From positions 2,046,001 to 2,110,000 of the forward strand of contig NZ_MWFK01000002.1 of NCBI RefSeq assembly GCF_002078175.1: a stretch of 64,000 nt of DNA, given 5' to 3'. The number at the start of each line of letters is the position of its first letter. Positions within the stretch are counted from its first letter, which is position 1. The notes below the pieces were generated by a model that was given only the letters and a program-made list of their open reading frames with translations, made no database searches and was not told the origin of the DNA. The position numbers and the translations under genes were made by a program. Below are positions 59,697-64,000 of the stretch, piece by piece. The DNA is from Streptomyces sp. M41(2017) (GTDB lineage Bacteria > Actinomycetota > Actinomycetes > Streptomycetales > Streptomycetaceae).

Positions 59697-60508
59697 CGCG
59701 GCCCCTCCGCCACTGCACGGTCAACGTCGGCCGGGTCGAGGTCGGGTGCCCCGGCCCGCAGCCACAGAAAGTACTCGACGTTGCCCGAGGGTCCGGGCAA
59801 CGGGCTTGCGGTCACACCCTGTACTCCGAGCCCCAGCTCGCGGGCGCGGCCCGCCACCGCGCGCACGGCCTCGGCGCGCAGCTCCGGGCTGCGCACGACT
59901 CCGCCGCTGCCCAGCCGGTCCTTCCCCACCTCGAACTGCGGCTTGACCATCATCACCAGATCGGCATCCGGCGCCGCGCACCGCACGAGGGCGGGCAGCA
60001 CCAGTCCGAGCGGGATGAAGGACAGATCCCCGACAACAAGGTCCACGGGCTCCCCATCGATCGCCTCCAACGTCAACTCGCGTACGTTCGTACGGTCCTT
60101 GACGGTGACGCGTTCATCGCTCTGCAGCGACCAGGCGAGTTGTCCGTAACCGACGTCGACGGCGAGGACGTGGGCGACGCCCGCGCGCAGCAGCACGTCG
60201 GTGAAGCCTCCGGTGGAGGCGCCGGCGTCGAGCGCCCGCCGTCCCTCGACCTTCAGGCCCAGGGGCACGAAGGCGGCGAGGGCGCCGGCGAGCTTGTGCC
60301 CGCCGCGCGAGACGTAGTCGGGATCGTTGTCGTCCTTCGTGACGACGATCGCGGCCGCGGTCTCCACCTGGGTGGCGGGCTTGGTCGCGAGGGTCTTGCC
60401 CACGCTGACCCGCCCCGCGGCGATCAGCTGGCCCGCGTGCTCGCGCGAGCGGGCGAGCTTCCGGCGGACCAGCTCGGCGTCGAGGCGTCGGCGCGCCACT
60501 CCTGCCAC
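59693..60508 (-). CDS. tlyA: TlyA-type rRNA 2'-O-methyltransferase
   Basis: A 271-residue S4-domain/FtsJ-like methyltransferase that in mycobacteria methylates 16S and 23S rRNA and affects capreomycin sensitivity. N-terminal S4 domain ARRRLDAELVRRKLARSREHAGQLIAAGRVSV, then DYVSRGGHKLAGAL, the SAM site ALDAGASTGGFTDVLLRAG, and DLSFIPLGLVLPAL with MVKPQFEVGKDRLGSGGVV. The GTG at 60508 gives the family length; a GTG at 60499 is close behind. Confidence 0.95.
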   Translation of the reverse strand: MAGVARRRLDAELVRRKLARSREHAGQLIAAGRVSVGKTLATKPATQVETAAAIVVTKDDNDPDYVSRGGHKLAGALAAFVPLGLKVEGRRALDAGASTGGFTDVLLRAGVAHVLAVDVGYGQLAWSLQSDERVTVKDRTNVRELTLEAIDGEPVDLVVGDLSFIPLGLVLPALVRCAAPDADLVMMVKPQFEVGKDRLGSGGVVRSPELRAEAVRAVAGRARELGLGVQGVTASPLPGPSGNVEYFLWLRAGAPDLDPADVDRAVAEGPR

Positions 60509-60515
60509 GTTCGGT

Positions 60516-60827
60516 TCAGCTCCTCGGGTACGTCGATGGGGGCGCCGGAGGTCCCGGGCGGGCGTCGAGCGCGGTGAGCACGTCGCGCAGCCCCCGGTGT
60601 ACATCCTCGTACACCTCGACGTGCCCGTCCGTCGCGAGGTGGTCGGCGTCCGCGAGCCGGTCGAGCCGGGCGTCGACGTCCGCGTCGCCGGAGGGCACGC
60701 GCGGGACGTTCAGCGGGGCCGGTGCTGCGGGGTCGTACGCCGGTTCCGGCGGTGCCGGTGCGGGCGCGCCGGGCTCCGCGGGCGTCGCGGCCTGCGGGAC
60801 CTCGCCCTCGGGAACTGAGTCGCTCAT
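60516..60827 (-). CDS. Small hypothetical protein upstream of tlyA
   Basis: A 103-residue Pro/Ala/Asp-rich protein. The C-terminal half (DADVDARLDRLADADHLATDGHVEVYEDVHRGLRDVLTALDAR) looks helical and is the likely conserved part. It ends 7 nt before the tlyA start, so it is first in the tlyA-nadK operon. Function unknown. Confidence 0.72.
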   Translation of the reverse strand: MSDSVPEGEVPQAATPAEPGAPAPAPPEPAYDPAAPAPLNVPRVPSGDADVDARLDRLADADHLATDGHVEVYEDVHRGLRDVLTALDARPGPPAPPSTYPRS

Positions 60828-60869
60828 GCCCCGACGCTACCGCGAAGCGCTGCGGTACCGTCGATCACG

Positions 60870-61217
60870 ATGGCCACGATTGAGGAGTGCCGCGCCGCAC
60901 TCGACAAGCTTTCGGACACCATGGCGAGCGCGGAAGGGGACGTCCGCAGCGCGGCGGCCCTGGACCGGTCGCTGAGCTGCCGTGTCACCGACCTGGACGT
61001 CACCTTCGTGGGCCGCCTCAAGGACGGCCGGATCGAGGTGCTCGACACGCTCCAGGGTCCGCCCCCGGACAAGGCACAGATCCGTCTGGCCATGGCCGGC
61101 GACGATCTGGTGGCGATGGTGGACGGCCGGCTGAACTTCGCGAAGGCCTGGGGTTCGGGCCGGGTGAAGCTGGAGGCGGGCCTGCGGGACCTGTTCCGGC
61201 TCAGGACCCTCCTGTAG
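60870..61217 (+). CDS. SCP2-like sterol/lipid-binding domain protein
   Basis: A 115-residue protein resembling a single SCP2 domain: ALDRSLSCRVTDLDVTFVGRLKDGRIEVLDTLQ, KAQIRLAMAGDDLVAMVDGRLNFAKAWGSGRVKLEAGLRDLFRL. The AWGSGRVKLEA block is the usual C-terminal part of SCP2. It probably binds a hydrophobic ligand or acyl-CoA. The ATG at 60870 starts MATIEECRAALD. It diverges from the small protein gene and its last 17 nt overlap the end of the convergent ABC ATPase gene. Confidence 0.82.
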   Translation: MATIEECRAALDKLSDTMASAEGDVRSAAALDRSLSCRVTDLDVTFVGRLKDGRIEVLDTLQGPPPDKAQIRLAMAGDDLVAMVDGRLNFAKAWGSGRVKLEAGLRDLFRLRTLL

Positions 61218-62088
61218 CCGCCGAAGCCCCGACGGCCGCCACGCGGGCCCTGCGGGCCGCGGGCACCACCAGCGGCGTCCCGGTCTCCGGGTCGTCGATG
61301 ACCTGGCAGCGCAGGCCGAAGACCTCCTCGACCAGACCGGCCGTGACGATGTCGTTCGGCGCGCCCTCGGCGATGACCTCACCGTCGCGCAGCGCTATCA
61401 GGTGGGTGGCGTAGCGGGCCGCGTGGTTGAGGTCGTGCAGCACGGCGACGAGGGTCCGGCCCTGTGTCTCGTGCAGTTCGGCGCACAGGTCGAGGACGTC
61501 GATCTGGTGCTGGATGTCGAGGTAGGTCGTCGGCTCGTCGAGGAGGAGCAGCGGGGTCTGCTGCGCGAGCGCCATGGCGATCCACACGCGCTGGCGCTGT
61601 CCGCCGGAGAGTTCGTCGACGTAGCGGTCGGCGAGTTCGGCGACCCCGGTGGAGGCCATCGACTCCTGGACCACCCGCTCGTCCTCGGAGGACCACTGGC
61701 GCAGCAGGCCCTGGTGCGGGTAGCGGCCGCGGCCGACGAGGTCGCCGACGGTGATGCCGTCGGGCGCGATCGACGACTGCGGCAGGAGGCCGAGGGTGCG
61801 GGCGACCTTCTTCGCGGGCATCGACTGGATGGCCTGCCCGTCGAGCAGCACCCGGCCCTCGGAGGGCTTCAGCATGCGCGAAAGGGCGCGCAGCAGGGTG
61901 GACTTGCCGCAGGCGTTCGGACCGACGATCACCGTGAAGGAGTTGTCGGGTATCTCCACCGACAGCTTCTCCGCGATGACGCGCTGGTCGTAGCCGAGGG
62001 TGACGTTGTCGGCGGACAGGCGGTTCACAGTGCTCCTTGGGATGTTCTCGTCCGCGGTCACGGGGGTCGTCCTCGCCGGGCGGTTCAT
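61201..62088 (-). CDS. Siderophore/iron ABC transporter ATPase (FecE/FepC type)
   Basis: A 295-residue ATP-binding subunit. Walker A GPNACGKSTLLRAL, Q-loop LLPQSS, ABC signature ELSGGQRQRVWIAMALAQ, Walker B LLLLDEPTTYLDI and H-loop VLHDLNHAARYA. The extra VLDLCAELH and FGLRCQVIDDPETGTPLVVP match FecE-type iron-siderophore ATPases. Its ATG overlaps the stop of the permease gene (ATGA). The substrate-binding protein is not in the window and may lie beyond its right end. Confidence 0.95.
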   Translation of the reverse strand: MNRPARTTPVTADENIPRSTVNRLSADNVTLGYDQRVIAEKLSVEIPDNSFTVIVGPNACGKSTLLRALSRMLKPSEGRVLLDGQAIQSMPAKKVARTLGLLPQSSIAPDGITVGDLVGRGRYPHQGLLRQWSSEDERVVQESMASTGVAELADRYVDELSGGQRQRVWIAMALAQQTPLLLLDEPTTYLDIQHQIDVLDLCAELHETQGRTLVAVLHDLNHAARYATHLIALRDGEVIAEGAPNDIVTAGLVEEVFGLRCQVIDDPETGTPLVVPAARRARVAAVGASAATGGS

Positions 62089-63179
62089 ATCCGGCCCGCC
62101 TTGCGCTCGGTGACCAGGAGCCACAGCAGGTAGACGCCGCCGAGGACTCCGGTCACGACACCGACGGGCAACTGGTCGGCTCCGAAGGCACGCTGCGAGG
62201 CCCAGTCCGCGACGATGAGCAGGGTCGCGCCCATGCACATCGACGGCACCAGGTTGGGGCCGGGCGACCGCGTGAGCCGGCGGGCCAGCTGGGGCGCGGT
62301 GAGGGCCACGAAGCCGACCGGGCCGGCGGCGGCGGTGGCACCCGCGGTGAGCAGCACGGCCGCCACCATCAGCAGCAGCCGCGTGCGTTCGACGCGCACG
62401 CCGAGGGCGTACGACACGTCGTCGCCCATCTCCATCATGCGCAGCCCGCGGGCGTTGCCGAGGACGAGCGGGACGAGGACGCCGCAGAGGATGAGCAGGG
62501 GCCAGACCTGTGTCCAGTCACGGCCGTTGAGGGAGCCGGTCATCCAGACGACGGCGCGGGCCGCGTCGACGATGTCGGCCTTGGTGAGCAGATAGCCGTT
62601 GACCGCGGTCACGATCGCGGAGACACCGATGCCGACGAGGACCAGCCGGTATCCGTGCACGCCCCGCTTCCAGGCGAGCAGATAGATGGCGAGACCGGTC
62701 ACGAGGCCTCCGGCGAGCGCGCCGAGGGCCACCTCGGTCGCACTGCCCGAGAACAGCACGATCATGATGAGCGCGCCGGCCGTGGAGCCCTGCCCGAGCC
62801 CGAGGACGTCGGGACTGCCCAGCGGATTGCGGGAGATGGACTGGAAGAGGGCGCCGCCGAGTCCGAGCGAGGCACCCACCAGCAGTCCGACCAGGACCCG
62901 CGGCAGCCGCAGGTCGTTGACGATGAACTCCTGGCTCGCGTTGCCCTCGCCGAACAGCGTCCTGATGACGTCGGCGACGGGGATCGGGAAGTCGCCGGTG
63001 CCGATGAGCACCACGCTCGCGGCGGCCGCGGCCACCAGCAGCAGGGCGACCACGACGGACGTGCGGACGTCGAGACGGACGGAGATCCCGCCCGCCGTAC
63101 GGACCGACCGGACGCGTCGGGTGACCGGCGCGGGGCCTGCCCCGCGCGCGCGGGGGGTTCGGATACGTGGGGTCGTCAC
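62085..63179 (-). CDS. FecCD-family siderophore ABC permease
   Basis: A 364-residue permease with about nine hydrophobic segments after a basic N-terminal tail of 40 residues. Family blocks are DLRLPRVLVGLLVGASLGLGGALFQSISRNPLGSPDVLGLGQGS and MGDDVSYALGVRVERTR, and the C-terminal GPVGFVALTAPQLARRL. It should pair with the downstream-encoded ATPase and the upstream permease as a heterodimer. The GTG at 63179 overlaps the previous stop (GTGA). Confidence 0.95.
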   Translation of the reverse strand: MTTPRIRTPRARGAGPAPVTRRVRSVRTAGGISVRLDVRTSVVVALLLVAAAAASVVLIGTGDFPIPVADVIRTLFGEGNASQEFIVNDLRLPRVLVGLLVGASLGLGGALFQSISRNPLGSPDVLGLGQGSTAGALIMIVLFSGSATEVALGALAGGLVTGLAIYLLAWKRGVHGYRLVLVGIGVSAIVTAVNGYLLTKADIVDAARAVVWMTGSLNGRDWTQVWPLLILCGVLVPLVLGNARGLRMMEMGDDVSYALGVRVERTRLLLMVAAVLLTAGATAAAGPVGFVALTAPQLARRLTRSPGPNLVPSMCMGATLLIVADWASQRAFGADQLPVGVVTGVLGGVYLLWLLVTERKAGRI

Positions 63180-64000
63180 AGCTGCGCCGTCCTCCGTCGC
63201 CGTACGAGAAAGATGAAGACCGGCCCGCCGAGGATCGCGGTGACGATGCCGACCTGGAGTTCCGCCGGCCGGGCGGCCATCCGCCCGAGGACGTCGGCGC
63301 CGAGCAGCAGCACGGGCGACAGGACGGTGGCGTACGGCAGGATCCAGCGCAGGTCGGGGCCGGTGAAGGACCGGACGACGTGCGGGACCATCAGCCCGAC
63401 GAACACGATCGGCCCGCAGGCGGCGGTCGCGGCGCCGCACAGCACCGTCGCCGCTGCCATGGACAGCGCGCGGGTGCGGTTGAGGTGGGCGCCGAGGGCG
63501 CGGGCGGTGTCGTCACCCATGGCCATCGCGTTGAGCGGCCGGGCCAGCGCCAGCGCCAGCAGGGTGCCGACGGCGAGGAAGGGGGCGACCTGCCGGATCG
63601 TCGAGTCGGTCGCCGAGGCGAGGGAACCGACCGTCCAGAAGCGCATCTTGCCGAGCGCCGCGTCGTCCGTGATCATCACGGCCTGCAGATAGCCGTAGAG
63701 CGCGGCGCTGATCGCGGTACCGGCGAGCGCGAGCCGCACCGGGGTCGCGCCCCGGCTGCCGCCCAGGAACCAGACGAGCGCGCCGACGGCGGCCGCGCCG
63801 CCGAAGGCGAACCAGACGTAGCCGCTCAGCGAGGTGACACCGAAGAAGGTGATCGCGGTGACGACCGCGGCGGACGCCCCCGCGTTGATGCCGAGCAGAC
63901 CCGGGTCGGCCAGCGGATTGCGGGTGAGCGCCTGCAGAACGGCACCGGACAGTCCCAGCGCCGCCCCCACGAGCAGACCGAGGACGGTGCGCGAGATCCG
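63176..64000 (-). CDS. FecCD-family siderophore ABC permease (5' end outside window)
   Basis: About 275 C-terminal residues of a second FecCD permease. VGAALGLSGAVLQALTRNPLADPGLLGINAGAS, AMGDDTARALGAHLNRTRAL and GPIVFVGLMVPHVVRSFTGPD are family signatures. The N-terminus lies right of the window. It overlaps the first permease gene by 4 nt. Confidence 0.94.
   Translation of the reverse strand, partial: RISRTVLGLLVGAALGLSGAVLQALTRNPLADPGLLGINAGASAAVVTAITFFGVTSLSGYVWFAFGGAAAVGALVWFLGGSRGATPVRLALAGTAISAALYGYLQAVMITDDAALGKMRFWTVGSLASATDSTIRQVAPFLAVGTLLALALARPLNAMAMGDDTARALGAHLNRTRALSMAAATVLCGAATAACGPIVFVGLMVPHVVRSFTGPDLRWILPYATVLSPVLLLGADVLGRMAARPAELQVGIVTAILGGPVFIFLVRRRRTAQL

Overview
The window is high-GC actinobacterial DNA that looks like the core chromosome of a Streptomyces. 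The evidence is very strong GC bias at third codon positions, frequent GTG and TTG starts with GGAGG-type ribosome sites, many GTGA or TGATG gene overlaps, a SepF-like (SflA) gene, two Rpf-type cell-wall hydrolases, streptogrisin proteases and a mycothiol-type TIGR03086 protein. From memory, the order der-plsC-cmk-tyrA-aroH ... rluB-scpB-scpA-parA-ald ... pyrG ... recN-nadK-tlyA matches the conserved core around SCO1740-1787 of S. coelicolor; I could not check this by alignment. I saw no tRNA, rRNA, insertion sequence, phage gene or CRISPR array.

Layout. 1-3.3 kb: 3'-truncated error-prone polymerase gene dnaE2, with two LexA-type boxes in its divergent promoter region. 3.4-9.1 kb: a DUF3533-like membrane protein, two streptogrisin-type secreted proteases flanking a slipin (SPFH) gene, and a DUF1684 protein. 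9.3-15.5 kb: FAD/NAD(P)-binding protein, a DUF5685 protein with a cysteine-packed tail, sflA, an acyl-CoA dehydrogenase under a perfect 19-bp palindrome, and a GFA-fold protein. 15.9-24.7 kb: MFS exporter, PAP2-like membrane protein, small I78-like protein, WYL regulator, two Rpf/LysM proteins and two Streptomyces-type proteins of unknown function. 24.8-29.3 kb: housekeeping block der, plsC, cmk, tyrA, aroH, all leftward.

29.4-35.2 kb is the most unusual part. A DUF6529 membrane protein and a Rieske lipoprotein form a small redox pair. They are followed by a PF10127/RlaP-type nucleotidyltransferase, which converges on a second, divergent member of the same family. That second member ends a tightly coupled leftward operon: NrtR-like Nudix/wHTH regulator, ADP-ribosylglycohydrolase, nucleotidyltransferase. 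The operon promoter lies in a 52-bp near-perfect palindrome. I propose it as an ADP-ribose-sensing nucleic-acid or protein repair module.

35.3-38.4 kb: MFS exporter, TIGR03086 protein and an ECF sigma factor with a SnoaL-like tail. 38.5-43.7 kb: a chromosome-organisation operon (parA-like, ribbon-helix-helix-like protein, scpA, scpB, rluB). 44.1-50.1 kb: alanine dehydrogenase, a NB-ARC/TPR protein with an altered P-loop, ADP-ribose pyrophosphatase and pyrG. 50.6-55.4 kb: GH15 enzyme, PucR-type regulator and a GT4 glycosyltransferase. 55.8-60.8 kb: MraY/WecA-like membrane protein, recN, nadK, tlyA and a small protein. 60.9-64 kb: SCP2-like protein and a siderophore-type ABC importer (ATPase, two FecCD permeases, the last cut by the window end).
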